Part shown: positions 16,410 through 24,568 of the stretch, one piece after another
Position numbering within the stretch: position 1 is the first letter of the stretch
Layout of the letters: each line of letters begins with the position of its first letter
Source: Kitasatospora sp. NBC_01266
GTDB taxonomy: Bacteria; Actinomycetota; Actinomycetes; Streptomycetales; Streptomycetaceae
Reading direction: 5' to 3'
Length of the DNA stretch: 64,000 nucleotides
NCBI RefSeq assembly: GCF_036242395.1
Contig: NZ_CP108458.1
Span: forward strand, 7,502,001-7,566,000
Position numbers and translations under genes: made by a program
The notes under the pieces: generated by a model
The model's input: only the letters and a program-made list of their open reading frames with translations
Database searches by the model: none
What the model was told of the DNA's origin: nothing

Positions 16410-16847
16410 TCAGTTGCCGTGCTGCTGCTCCCAGACCTGGGTGACCAGGGCGACGTCGGCCTTGGGGATCACGATCTCGTGCGGCCGGCCGTCCGCGAGG
16501 AGGTCCAGGCGGGCCATCTTGCGCGAGGCGGCCCGCTTCTCCGCGGGGGCCAGGCTGAACGGACTCCGCAGGGTGACGGTCTCCTTGGTGCGGCGGTTCT
16601 GCCAGGTGGTCTGACCGGCGGTCAGAAAGAGGTAGCCCATCGCCGTCTGCGGGATCGTCCGGCCCTTTCCGATCGGCACCGTCCGGACCGTGCCCAGGGT
16701 GGAACTGAAGCAGGTCACCTGGAGGGTGCTGCCCGCCGCCAGGTCGGCCAGGTCCTGCTGCGTCGTCCGCCGCCGGATGCGCAGGGCCGAGAGCAGGACA
16801 TCGATGGCGGTCCGGGTGCCGGTCGCACGGCGGATCTGGGTGCTCAT
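16410..16847 (-). CDS. Conserved hypothetical cytoplasmic protein (145 aa)
   Basis: ATG 16847 opens a 145-residue frame without signal or membrane segment. It begins MSTQIRRATGTRTAIDVLLS and has a beta-rich middle (TLQVTCFSSTLGTVRTVPIG, TAMGYLFLTAGQTTWQNRRT) and a basic, PH-like C-terminal part (RMARLDLLADGRPHEIVIP preceded by EKRAASRK). It ends VALVTQVWEQQHGN. The pattern looks like an actinobacterial protein of unknown function. The ribosome site is weak. It follows the histidine-phosphatase lipoprotein gene on the same strand with a 71-base gap, so they could be co-transcribed. Confidence 0.7.
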   Translation of the reverse strand: MSTQIRRATGTRTAIDVLLSALRIRRRTTQQDLADLAAGSTLQVTCFSSTLGTVRTVPIGKGRTIPQTAMGYLFLTAGQTTWQNRRTKETVTLRSPFSLAPAEKRAASRKMARLDLLADGRPHEIVIPKADVALVTQVWEQQHGN

Positions 16848-16918
16848 GATCGTAGATCGTGGCAGAGGCGGATCTGCCGCCGGCGGCCGGGGGCGCCGCC
16901 GGCACCGCCCGGACCGGG

Positions 16919-17665
16919 TCAGGCGATCGGCGTCGGCAGGTCGTCGGCCAGCAGCACCTGGGGGACTTGGGTGAAGGTCCAGCCGCCGCTCGCGGCCCGG
17001 GTGAAGACCCACACCACGTCGAAGCGCGCGTCCGGCCACTTGGTGGGCGGGGCGGGGGTGACCGGGCCCAGGTGGGCGACGATGGCGGGGATGCTCTGGT
17101 GCTCCCAGGCCACCAGGACGCTGCCGCTCAGCGCGAGCAGGGCCTTGGCCAGCTCGGCTTCCTTGCCCTTGGCGAACTTGCTGTCCGGGATGCCGCCGAG
17201 GGCGGCCGCGAGCGGGGTGACCGTCTGGTACGGGCGCTTGCTGGCACCGGTCGGGTTGGCGGCGTACACGCTGGTCGGACGGGTGAGGCCGGCCGGCACC
17301 GGGGCGGGCGCGTCGGCACCGGTGCGCGGGGCGAAGAGCCCGATCAGCGCGCCGGCCCGGGTCCAGCCCTGGACGGTGAGCGACTTGTCGTCGTGCTCGC
17401 CATCGGGGGTGAGTCCGTACGGGGCGCCGGAGCCGGTCGGCTTCTCGGCGTGACGGATCATCATGAGCACCTGCGGGCCGTCACCGGGGGTCCCGCTCAG
17501 CGGCTCGCCCAGCTGCTTGGCCGACGTGGTCTGCGCGTGCTGTGCGGCGTCGGTGGCCTGCTCGGCCTTGTGGTGGCCGGCACAGCCGCTGACCGCCGGG
17601 GCGGCCGCCGCGGCCATCGCGATGCCGAGCAGCGCGCGTCGTCGGGGTTGGAAAGTCTCGTTCAT
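16919..17665 (-). CDS. Histidine-phosphatase-like lipoprotein
   Basis: The 248-residue product has an N-terminal signal with RRR and lipobox AVSGC (Cys28), so it is probably a membrane-anchored lipoprotein. The domain shows the histidine phosphatase core: VLMMIRHAEKP with the catalytic RH pair at 71-72, WTRAGALIGLF, RPTSVYAANP, and WEHQSIPAIV with the second catalytic His. Branch I histidine phosphatases transfer phosphate to His; secreted members often act on phosphate esters or phytate. GGGAGG is seven bases from ATG 17665. Its position beside a phospholipase C gene suggests extracellular phosphate scavenging (inference). Confidence 0.82.
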   Translation of the reverse strand: MNETFQPRRRALLGIAMAAAAAPAVSGCAGHHKAEQATDAAQHAQTTSAKQLGEPLSGTPGDGPQVLMMIRHAEKPTGSGAPYGLTPDGEHDDKSLTVQGWTRAGALIGLFAPRTGADAPAPVPAGLTRPTSVYAANPTGASKRPYQTVTPLAAALGGIPDSKFAKGKEAELAKALLALSGSVLVAWEHQSIPAIVAHLGPVTPAPPTKWPDARFDVVWVFTRAASGGWTFTQVPQVLLADDLPTPIA

Positions 17666-17798
17666 GCCCGCCTCCCTGGAGTTCCTGCTGTTCGAAGATA
17701 CTTCCAGGTCAGGCCCAGGGGGAGGGCGGCCCGCCCGGCGGAGTCGGCTGATGCCGTCGAGGCGGCCCCGGGCCTCGGCCCGGGAGACCGCTGGGTAC

Positions 17799-17833
17799 GG
17801 GTGTGGGCGGGCCCGGTCGGCCCGCCCGCACCC
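17799..17833 (-). terminator. Hairpin terminator after the phospholipase C gene
   Basis: Bases 17799-17813 pair with 17819-17833 (15 bp, one mismatch, five-base loop), ten bases beyond the minus-strand stop at 17843. Confidence 0.75.
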
Positions 17834-17842
17834 GCGTGCCGC

Positions 17843-19285
17843 TCAGCCGCGGTGCGGCGGGACCTGACGGCGGTGTCCCGGCTCCTGGCGCGGGAAGCTC
17901 TGGTCGGCGCCGGGCAGGACCGGCTTCGGGTTGTTGGCCACTTCCTGCTCGGCCAGGGCGAGTTGGGCGGCGGTGCCGGGCAGCTTGGGCGCCCGCGAGC
18001 TGCCGCTGCGGAACTGGAAGGCCGAGGTGAGGTCGCCGAAGGTGTTGCGCCGCCAGTCGGTGACGTTCGCGGCGGTGACACCGGTGAAGGCTTCCAGGAA
18101 CTGCAGGACGGAGGTGTGGTCGAACGCCTCCGAGGCCACCCAGCCGCCCACCGTCCAGGGCGAGACGATGATGCACGGGACCCGGAAGCCGCCGCCGATC
18201 GGCAGCCCCTGGATGAACTCGCCCTCCGTGTCCGGGTGGTGCGGGACCGGCGGCGCCACGTGGTCGAACAGGCCGTCGTTCTCGTCGTAGTTGAGGATGA
18301 AGACGGTCTTCGCCCAGAGTTCCGGGTTGCTCGCTATCGCCTCGATCTTCGAGGCGACGAAGTCGGCGCCGGCGGCGGGCAGGTAGTCCGGGTGCTCGGA
18401 CTGGTAGCTGGTCGGCAGGATCCAGGAGACCGCCGGCAGCCGCCCGTTGCGGGCGTCGTCCTCGAAGGTCCCGGTGGGCTGCGCGGCCATGCCCTTGTCG
18501 TAGAGCGGGTCGCCCGGCTTCGCCTGCTGGAAGTTGGCGAACAGCGAGAGCACGTCGGTGCCGTAGTTGTCGGCCTCCTGGTAGACCTTCCAACTCACCC
18601 CGGCCGACTCCAGCTGCTCGGCGTAGGTGGTCCAGGTCAGCGGGGTGGGCGCGGCGTTCTGGATGATCGGGCCGCCGTCGTTGCCGTCGGGGTCGATGCT
18701 GCCGGTCATCCAGTAGAGCCGGTTCGGCCAGGTCGGACCCTGCACCGAGCAGAAGTAGTTGTCGCAGATGGTGAAGGACTCGGCCAGCGCGAACTGGAAC
18801 GGGATGTCCTCGCGGGTGTAGTACCCCATCACGTACGGGCCGTTGACGCCGTCGGCGGCCCGGTGGGCGGGCAGCCACTGGTCCATCTTGCCGCCGTTCC
18901 AGGCCTGGTGCTGCACCGCCCAGGCGTGGCTGGTGGACGGGATCGCCTGGGCACTGGTGGTGCGGGTGTCCAGGTGGAACGGCAGCAGGTAGCCGTCCGG
19001 GTTGACGCTGTCCGGCTGGTAGAAGACCGGGCGCCCGTTGTCCAGGCGCAGCGCGTGCGGGTCGTTGAAGCCGCGCACGCCGGACAGGGTGCCGAAGTAG
19101 TGGTCGAAGGAGCGGTTCTCCTGCATCAGGAGGACCACGTGCTCCACGTCGCGCAGTGAGCCGCGCCGGGGCACGCCCGCGGCTACCGCCTGCTGCACAC
19201 TCGGCGGCAGCAGTGTCATCGCCGCCGCGCCGCCGGCCACACCGGCCGCCGCGCCGAGCAGCCTGCGTCGGGTCATTCCGGACAT
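17843..19285 (-). CDS. Phospholipase C-type phosphoesterase, Tat-secreted
   Basis: This 480-residue protein carries a twin-arginine leader (MTRRRLLGAAAGVAGGAAAM) and the phosphoesterase family blocks VEHVVLLMQENRSFDHYFG, HQAWNGGKMDQW, MGYYTREDIPF, LPAVSWILP, TVFILNYDENDGLFDHVAPP and FDHTSVLQFLEAF. It would hydrolyse phospholipid head groups outside the cell, releasing phosphate monoesters. ATG 19285 is used, with AGGA upstream; ATG 19276 is possible and the frame extends to 19363 without support. The C-terminus is short and basic. The partial gene at 1-530 is a paralogue. A PHO-box-like repeat lies about 105 bases upstream. Confidence 0.92.
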   Translation of the reverse strand: MSGMTRRRLLGAAAGVAGGAAAMTLLPPSVQQAVAAGVPRRGSLRDVEHVVLLMQENRSFDHYFGTLSGVRGFNDPHALRLDNGRPVFYQPDSVNPDGYLLPFHLDTRTTSAQAIPSTSHAWAVQHQAWNGGKMDQWLPAHRAADGVNGPYVMGYYTREDIPFQFALAESFTICDNYFCSVQGPTWPNRLYWMTGSIDPDGNDGGPIIQNAAPTPLTWTTYAEQLESAGVSWKVYQEADNYGTDVLSLFANFQQAKPGDPLYDKGMAAQPTGTFEDDARNGRLPAVSWILPTSYQSEHPDYLPAAGADFVASKIEAIASNPELWAKTVFILNYDENDGLFDHVAPPVPHHPDTEGEFIQGLPIGGGFRVPCIIVSPWTVGGWVASEAFDHTSVLQFLEAFTGVTAANVTDWRRNTFGDLTSAFQFRSGSSRAPKLPGTAAQLALAEQEVANNPKPVLPGADQSFPRQEPGHRRQVPPHRG

Positions 19286-19390
19286 GGTGAGTCCTGCCTC
19301 TCCGTCAGTTCCGGTCCGTGCAAGGGAGGTTGGTTCGGCCGATCCGGGACGACTCTGCCGCACCGCGCCGCCGTCGCGTGGCAGGGATTC

Positions 19391-19408
19391 GATGAACAGG
19401 TCGCGAAC
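19391..19408 (-). promoter_or_regulatory. PHO-box-like direct repeat
   Basis: On the minus strand, GTTCGCG and GTTCATC repeat with an 11-base period (19408-19391). Streptomyces PhoP binds direct repeat units of 11 bases with consensus GTTCACC. The position upstream of a phospholipase C gene suits phosphate-starvation control. Apart from this, the 385-base divergent region 19286-19670 must hold promoters for both flanking genes; no other gene is seen in it. Confidence 0.5.
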
Positions 19409-19670
19409 GTCCGATGCCCTGGTGGCGGCCGAACCGGTGGCGGAAACGAACTCTGGCTGACGGTACGTCAGATCCGGCCGGATGGCGGCTAAGCATGCAT
19501 GGGAGGTTTTGTCGTGTTTCTGTCATGTCCGATTGACGATCTGGCATGTTCTCTTCATCGGATTCTAAGGTGAGTCATGTCCCGCCGACCACAAGGCGGT
19601 TCACTCGCCGACTCGGACGGCCCCCACATGCCGCCCGGTCAGGCCCCCCACGAGAGAAGGAACACCAGAC

Positions 19671-20564
19671 GTGTCCAAGAAGATGAACCGCCGCAGCCGC
19701 GTCATCGCGGTCCTGGCGATAGCCGGCGCGCTCGGCTCGGTCGCCGCCGCCCCGGCCGCGATGGCCGCCCCCGCCACGGCGCAGCACCACCACCACTACG
19801 CGCTGGGCGCGTTGGTCAGCCGGACCGCCGACCACACCCGCACCGCGCTGGCCCCGCGGGCGTTCCGCGCCGCCGCCTTGCCGGCCAGCGTGGACCTGAG
19901 CAACTACCTCCCCCAGGTGGGTGACCAGGGCCAGGTGGGCTCCTGCGTGGCGTGGGCCATCGACTACTCCGCGATCGGCATCATGGAGGGCGAACAGGGC
20001 ATCAAGGGCGCCCCGCACGCGCCGATGTACACCTACGCGCAGATCGCCCAGGGCGACGACCAGGGCAGCTACGCCAGCCAGCACTTCGACATCCTGACCA
20101 CCCAGGGTCTGGACACCAAGGCCGACTACTGGCAGGGCGACTTCGACTACACCACCCAGCCCGACGCCAACGAGACCGCGAACGCGGCCAACTGGAAGCT
20201 CTCCGGCTACACCGCCCTGGACACCGGCAGCGCGCTGGAGAACGAGGTGAAGAGCTCGCTCGCCCAGGGTGAGCCGGTGGTCTTCGCCTTCGAGGTCTAC
20301 CAGAGCCTGGAGGACATCACCCCGGCCACCGCCGCCAACTACACCTACTACCCGAGCCGCAGCGAGCTGGCCGGGCAGCCGCTGGGCGGCCACGAGGTGG
20401 CCATCGTCGGCTACAACTCCCAGGGCGTGAAGATCGCCAACTCCTGGGGCTCCTCGTGGGGCGCCAACGGCTACTTCACCGTGCCGTGGAAGTTCGTCGC
20501 CAACCAGATCGAGGAGGCCGACGCGGTCGGCTCGATGATCGCCACCGGCAGCGGCACCTACTGA
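19671..20564 (+). CDS. Secreted papain-like (C1A) cysteine peptidase
   Basis: GTG 19671 lies nine bases after AGAAGGA. The 297-residue product has a Sec signal (about 1-33), a short HHHH tract at 39-42, and a C1A domain with VGDQGQVGSCVAWA (oxyanion Gln86, nucleophile Cys92), GGHEVAIVGYN (His241) and IANSWGSSWGANGYF (Asn257). The catalytic set is complete. The pro-region is only about 35 residues, much shorter than in classical papains. It would act as an extracellular protease. Confidence 0.9.
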   Translation: MSKKMNRRSRVIAVLAIAGALGSVAAAPAAMAAPATAQHHHHYALGALVSRTADHTRTALAPRAFRAAALPASVDLSNYLPQVGDQGQVGSCVAWAIDYSAIGIMEGEQGIKGAPHAPMYTYAQIAQGDDQGSYASQHFDILTTQGLDTKADYWQGDFDYTTQPDANETANAANWKLSGYTALDTGSALENEVKSSLAQGEPVVFAFEVYQSLEDITPATAANYTYYPSRSELAGQPLGGHEVAIVGYNSQGVKIANSWGSSWGANGYFTVPWKFVANQIEEADAVGSMIATGSGTY

Positions 20565-20571
20565 CCGCCGC

Positions 20572-20602
20572 GGGCCGCGCCCTGCCCGCCGGGGCGCGGC
20601 CC
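20572..20602 (+). terminator. First hairpin after the C1 peptidase gene
   Basis: GGGCCGCGCCC (20572-20582) pairs with GGGCGCGGCCC (20592-20602), an 11-bp perfect stem eight bases after the stop. Confidence 0.7.
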
Positions 20603-20612
20603 GTAGGGCTCG

Positions 20613-20659
20613 TCCGACAGCTCCCGCCCGGCCTCGCGAGCCGGGCGGGCGCTGTCGGA
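20613..20659 (+). terminator. Second, longer hairpin after the C1 peptidase gene
   Basis: Bases 20613-20632 pair with 20640-20659 (20 bp, one mismatch, seven-base loop). The outer part of the right arm, GCTGTCGGA, is the first copy of the 14-bp tandem repeat that follows. Confidence 0.75.
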
Positions 20660-20706
20660 TCGGTGCTGTCGGACCGGAGCTGTCGGACCGGTGCTGTCGG
20701 ACCGGC
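20651..20706. repeat. Four tandem copies of a 14-bp unit
   Basis: The unit GCTGTCGGACCGGT occurs four times in a row (20651-20664, 20665-20678, 20679-20692, 20693-20706) with single-base differences. The inverted form of its core, TCCGACAGC, occurs once in the left arm of the preceding terminator, so any of the four copies could pair with it. Confidence 0.85.
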
Positions 20707-20756
20707 GCGAGGGCCTGTCGTCAGACCCCCTGCTGCTCGGCGACGCCATGCACTGG

Positions 20757-20936
20757 CTACCAGAGCGCGCCGCCGGTCAGCACGTAGACGAAGGGGACCA
20801 GCGGGATCAGCGACAGGATGCCCCAGGCGAGCTTGACGCCACGGCCGATGTCGCGGCGGGTCGCCAGGTCGATCCAGATCAGCACGACGGCCAGCGGGTG
20901 GATCAGGCAGACCAGGAGTTCCAGGATCTTCTTCAT
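20757..20936 (-). CDS. Small two-helix membrane protein (59 aa)
   Basis: ATG 20936 (or ATG 20942, two residues earlier) opens a short protein with two hydrophobic helices: ILELLVCLIHPLAVVLIWID and GVKLAWGILSLIPLVPFVYV, joined by a charged turn (ATRRDIGR). This resembles the small actinobacterial membrane proteins related to the phospholipase D N-terminal region (PLDc_N), whose role is unknown. No good ribosome site is visible. Gene reality is supported by the clean hydrophobic pattern. Confidence 0.65.
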   Translation of the reverse strand: MKKILELLVCLIHPLAVVLIWIDLATRRDIGRGVKLAWGILSLIPLVPFVYVLTGGALW

Positions 20937-20942
20937 AGCCAT

Positions 20943-21263
20943 GTGATGCCCGGCCACCGGGACCGTACACGGTCCGGCGGCCGGGCTCGCTCGTTCACCG
21001 ATCCGGCTGATCGCCCTCGGTGGCCGGTCGATCACCAGGGGGCATCGAAGGCGGTCGGCCGCGCCGCTGGTGGCAGTCCAGGCCCGTCCAGGCCCGTCCG
21101 TGCCCCTCCGGCACGCGCCCCGTTCGATCGCGGCGGTCCGTCCGTGCCACCCGCTCCACGCCGTTCCGTCCCCGCAGCTCACGGGTGCAGGGCCGGGTGA
21201 CAGCGCCCGGCCGCGATGTGGCAGGCTCGCGCTTCGTGACCATGTCAGGGGAGAGGACAGTTG
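20943..21263. other. Intergenic region before the molybdenum hydroxylase genes
   Basis: No gene is supported here. It holds the promoters of the small membrane gene (minus) and of the hydroxylase operon (plus). A direct repeat GTCCAGGCCC is present twice at 21076-21095. GGGGAGAGGA near 21249 is the ribosome site for the next gene. Confidence 0.4.
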
Positions 21264-23567
21264 ATGGGTGATCAGGATCAGTCACTGGGGCGGCGGAGGT
21301 TCCTGGGCTATGTGCTCGCGGCCTCCACCCTCACGGTGGCGGCCCAGCTCGGCGAGGTGGCGGCGCCGGAGCGGGCCGAGGCGGCGATCCCCTCGCTGCC
21401 CGAGCCGGCCGAGGTGTACGACCTGAACGATCTGCTCACGGACGCGGCGCTGCCCACCGCGAACCTGATCAGCATCCAGCTGAACACCGACGGCACCGCC
21501 TCCTTCGCACTGCCGCGCGCCGAGGTCGGCCAGGGCGTGACCACCTCCAGCGCGATGCTGATCGCCGAGGAACTGGACCTGCCGCTGAGCCAGGTCCAGG
21601 TCACCCTCGCCGACGCCCGCCCCGAACTGGTCTTCAACCAACTGACCGGCGGCTCGAACACCACCATCTCCACCTACACCCCGATCCGGGTGGCCGCCGC
21701 GATCGCCCGCCAGCGGCTGCTGCAGGCGGCGGCGGCCCAGCTCGGGGTCCCGATCTCGACGCTGACCACCAGCGCCGGTGTGGTGAACTCGGCGAGCGGT
21801 GCGAGCATCGGCTACGGCGCGCTGGCGGTGGCCGCCGCGAGCCAGACCACCGTGCAGGTCTCGGTCGGCCTCAAGCCGGCCGCGCAGTTCAGCGTCATCG
21901 GCACGCCGCAGAGCCGGATCGACGCGCTGGACGCGGTGACCGGGCGCAAGCAGTTCGCCATGGACCTGAGCGTGCCCGGCGCGCTGCCGACCATGGTCTG
22001 CCGCCCGCCGACGATCAACGGCACCGTCCAGTCGGTGCAGAACCTGGCCGCCGTGCAGGCGATGCCGGGCATCACCGACGTGGTGACCGTCGCCACCGGC
22101 GTCGCGGTGCGCGGCCAGACCTTCGGGCAGTGCATCGACGCCGTCCGCGCCCTGCAAGTGACCTGGGGACCCGGTACCGTCGAGGGAGCCTCTGACGCCA
22201 GCGTGCAGCAGGAGCTGCTGGCCGCCGAACTCCCGCTGGTGGTGCCGCCGCTGCCGCTGCTCACCCAGGCCGTGGACGCCCGGTTCACCTTCCACTTCGC
22301 CAGCAACAGCGCGTTGGAGCCGAACTGCGCGATCGCCGACGTGCGGCCCGGCCGGGCGGAGATCTGGGGTGCGCTGAAGGCGCCGATCGTCGCGCAGGAG
22401 ACCATCGGGGCGGCGCTCGGCCTGCTGCCCGGCGCGGTCACCGTGCATGTCACCCAGGGCGGCGGTTCGTTCGGCCGCAAGCTCTTCCACGACGCCGCCA
22501 TCGAGGCCGCGTTGATCTCCCAGGCGATCGGCAAGCCGGTCAAGCTGATGTGGCACCGGACCGACGACTTCCGCCAGGGCCGCAGCCACCCGATGGCGAC
22601 CTCCCGGGTGCGCGCCACCTACTCGCTGGGCAACGTGGTCAGCTTCGAGCAGCGGCACACCTCGATCGGCACCGACTTCGGGCACGGTCTGGGCGAGATC
22701 ATCACCTCGCTGGCCGCGAAGCTGCCGGTCGGCAACCTCGGCTTCTCCGAGGTGATGTTCGAACTCACCCAGCAGACGCCCTACGAGTTCGGCGTCACCA
22801 CGCAGTTGCTGAACGAGGTCGATCACGGGTTCAACACCGGCAGCATGCGCGGCATCTACTCGCCCAACGTGCGCTGCGCGCAGGAGCTGATGGTCGACCA
22901 GCTCGCGGCGGCGATGGGCCAGGACGCCTACCAGTTCCGCCGCCAGTTCCTCAAGGACGACCGCGCGAGGGCGGTCCTCGACCAGGTGGCGCAGGCGGGC
23001 GAGTGGGGACGGACGATGCCGGCCGGCACCGCGCAGGGGATCGCCCTGCACCCCGAATACCACGGCTTCGTGGCCGTGCTGGCCGAGATCGACTGCACGC
23101 CCGCCACGGTCGGACGGCAGGTGCCGGACGCCTGGACCGGACCGCGGGTCACCAAGGTCGTCTGCGCCGTCGATGTCGGACTCGCCGTCAACCCGCGCGG
23201 CCTGGAGGCGCAGATGATGGGCGGCATCATGGACGGCATCGCCGTCGCCCTGACCGCCGGCCTGCACCTGGAGAACGGTATGTTCCAGGAGGGCAGTTGG
23301 GACAACTACTTCTACACCCGGCAGTGGAACACGCCGCCCGAGCTGCAGATCATCGTGATGCCGCCGACCACCGGAGTCCCGGGCGGTGCGGGCGAGTTGG
23401 CGGTGGCCGGGGCGATGGCCGCGGTGGCCTGCGCGTACGGCCGGGCCACCGGCACCATGCCGACCACCTTCCCGATCAACTTCACCGCCCCGCTCGGCTT
23501 CGTCCCGCTGCCCGCCGAGCCGCCGATCCCGCAGTCCCCGACCGACGGCCTCAGCCGCGCCTACTAG
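21264..23567 (+). CDS. Molybdopterin-binding subunit of an isoquinoline 1-oxidoreductase-like hydroxylase
   Basis: This 767-residue protein belongs to the xanthine dehydrogenase family large subunits of the IorB type, which hydroxylate N-heterocycles or aldehydes using a molybdenum cofactor. It starts with a Tat-like leader (LGRRRFLGYVLAASTLTVAA), so the complex is probably exported folded. Seen motifs: PRAEVGQGVTTSSAMLIAEE, LTGGSNTT, ALEPNCAIADV, VTQGGGSFGRKLFHDAAIEA, TGSMRGIYSPNVRCAQE, and VPGGAGELAVAGAMAAVACA with the likely catalytic Glu. ATG 21264 has GAGAGGAC upstream. The small subunit follows after 11 bases. There is no FAD subunit, as usual for two-subunit IorAB enzymes that feed a cytochrome. 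Confidence 0.9.
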   Translation: MGDQDQSLGRRRFLGYVLAASTLTVAAQLGEVAAPERAEAAIPSLPEPAEVYDLNDLLTDAALPTANLISIQLNTDGTASFALPRAEVGQGVTTSSAMLIAEELDLPLSQVQVTLADARPELVFNQLTGGSNTTISTYTPIRVAAAIARQRLLQAAAAQLGVPISTLTTSAGVVNSASGASIGYGALAVAAASQTTVQVSVGLKPAAQFSVIGTPQSRIDALDAVTGRKQFAMDLSVPGALPTMVCRPPTINGTVQSVQNLAAVQAMPGITDVVTVATGVAVRGQTFGQCIDAVRALQVTWGPGTVEGASDASVQQELLAAELPLVVPPLPLLTQAVDARFTFHFASNSALEPNCAIADVRPGRAEIWGALKAPIVAQETIGAALGLLPGAVTVHVTQGGGSFGRKLFHDAAIEAALISQAIGKPVKLMWHRTDDFRQGRSHPMATSRVRATYSLGNVVSFEQRHTSIGTDFGHGLGEIITSLAAKLPVGNLGFSEVMFELTQQTPYEFGVTTQLLNEVDHGFNTGSMRGIYSPNVRCAQELMVDQLAAAMGQDAYQFRRQFLKDDRARAVLDQVAQAGEWGRTMPAGTAQGIALHPEYHGFVAVLAEIDCTPATVGRQVPDAWTGPRVTKVVCAVDVGLAVNPRGLEAQMMGGIMDGIAVALTAGLHLENGMFQEGSWDNYFYTRQWNTPPELQIIVMPPTTGVPGGAGELAVAGAMAAVACAYGRATGTMPTTFPINFTAPLGFVPLPAEPPIPQSPTDGLSRAY

Positions 23568-23578
23568 GAGTAGAACCC

Positions 23579-24055
23579 GTGCCCCAACACACCTTCATCC
23601 TCAACGGCACGCAGGTCACCGCCGAGGTCGATGACGACGTGCGGCTGCTCTGGGTGCTGCGCGACGTGCTCGGCGTCACCGGCCCCAAGTACGGCTGCGG
23701 CCTCGGCGTCTGCCAGGCCTGCACCAGCCACATCAACGGCCAGGCCTTCAACCCCTGCTCGGTGCCGGTCAGCGCGGTGCAGGCGACCGACCAGATCACC
23801 ACCATCGAGGGCCTGCCCGCCACCGTCGGCAAGGACCTGCACCCCATGCAGCAGGCCTGGCTGGACTTCGACGTGGCCCAGTGCGGCTACTGCCAGCCCG
23901 GCCAGATCATGGCGGCCGTCGCCAAGGTGCGCCAGGCCCGCGCGGCCGGTCACGAGATCGGTGAGGCCGACTTCGACGAGATCCGCAACATCTGCCGCTG
24001 CGGCACCTACTACCGGATCCGGGAGGCGATCACGGCGGCGGCCAAGGAGTTCTGA
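23579..24055 (+). CDS. 2Fe-2S subunit of the IorAB-like hydroxylase
   Basis: This 158-residue small subunit starts at GTG 23579 after TAGGAG. It has a plant-ferredoxin-type 2Fe-2S cluster (KYGCGLGVCQACTSHI with the fourth Cys in NPCSVP) and the C-terminal helical 2Fe-2S domain (FDVAQCGYCQPGQIM and NICRCGTYYRIREAI). It relays electrons from the molybdenum subunit encoded upstream. The large subunit comes first, the reverse of the classical iorA-iorB order. No chaperone (XdhC-like) gene is visible next to it. Confidence 0.94.
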   Translation: MPQHTFILNGTQVTAEVDDDVRLLWVLRDVLGVTGPKYGCGLGVCQACTSHINGQAFNPCSVPVSAVQATDQITTIEGLPATVGKDLHPMQQAWLDFDVAQCGYCQPGQIMAAVAKVRQARAAGHEIGEADFDEIRNICRCGTYYRIREAITAAAKEF

Positions 24056-24077
24056 CGGACGGTCAGACGGCACGTCC

Positions 24078-24104
24078 GGCCGGGCTGTCGACTACAGCCC
24101 GGCC
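24078..24104. terminator. Bidirectional hairpin overlapping the end of the Nudix gene
   Basis: GGCCGGGCTGT (24078-24088) pairs with ACAGCCCGGCC (24094-24104) around CGACT. It follows the 2Fe-2S subunit stop by 22 bases and includes the last codons and the stop of the convergent Nudix gene. Confidence 0.8.
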
Positions 24105-24568
24105 GTCGTGCGGTAGTTGAAGACGCCGGACGGCAGCGGGGCCGGGTCGGGCAGCCAGTGCGCCAGCACCCAGGCGGACGGCGCGAACAGCGGCGCCGGC
24201 AGCTCGTCCAGCGCGAACCGCTGCCAGCCCCCGCAGTTGTCCGGCTCGGTGACCTCGGCCACCGCGTCGCTCGGCGGGGCGAGCACGGCGGCGGTCAGCC
24301 GGGGGCGGCCGTCCAGGTGGTCGAGGACCACGCCGAGCACCCGCATCCGCTCGGCGGGCAGCTCGATCCCGGTCTCCTCGGCCAGCTCGCGGGCCGCGGC
24401 CTGCTCGAAGGACTCGCCGGGGTGGTCCACCTTGCCGCCGGGCAGGCTCCAGGTCCGCGGCTCGCCCGGGGTGGTGCGGCGGCCCAGCAGGACGCCGCGC
24501 CCGTCCGGGGTGGGGACGATCACCCCGGCGCCGATCAGCGGGCGGCCGGGCGCCGCCGGTGTCACCAT
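24092..24568 (-). CDS. Nudix hydrolase
   Basis: This 158-residue protein has a complete Nudix box: GGKVDHPGESFEQAAARE followed by LAEETGI, matching GX5EX7REUXEEXGU. The front part (LIGAGVIVPTPDGRGVLLGR) and PRTWSLPGGK are typical of NUDT15/MutT-type enzymes that hydrolyse nucleoside diphosphate derivatives or oxidised nucleotides. Its ATG lies seven bases inside the end of the upstream SDR gene (24562-26151), so the two are translationally coupled. The substrate cannot be read from sequence. Confidence 0.92.
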   Translation of the reverse strand: MVTPAAPGRPLIGAGVIVPTPDGRGVLLGRRTTPGEPRTWSLPGGKVDHPGESFEQAAARELAEETGIELPAERMRVLGVVLDHLDGRPRLTAAVLAPPSDAVAEVTEPDNCGGWQRFALDELPAPLFAPSAWVLAHWLPDPAPLPSGVFNYRTTAGL

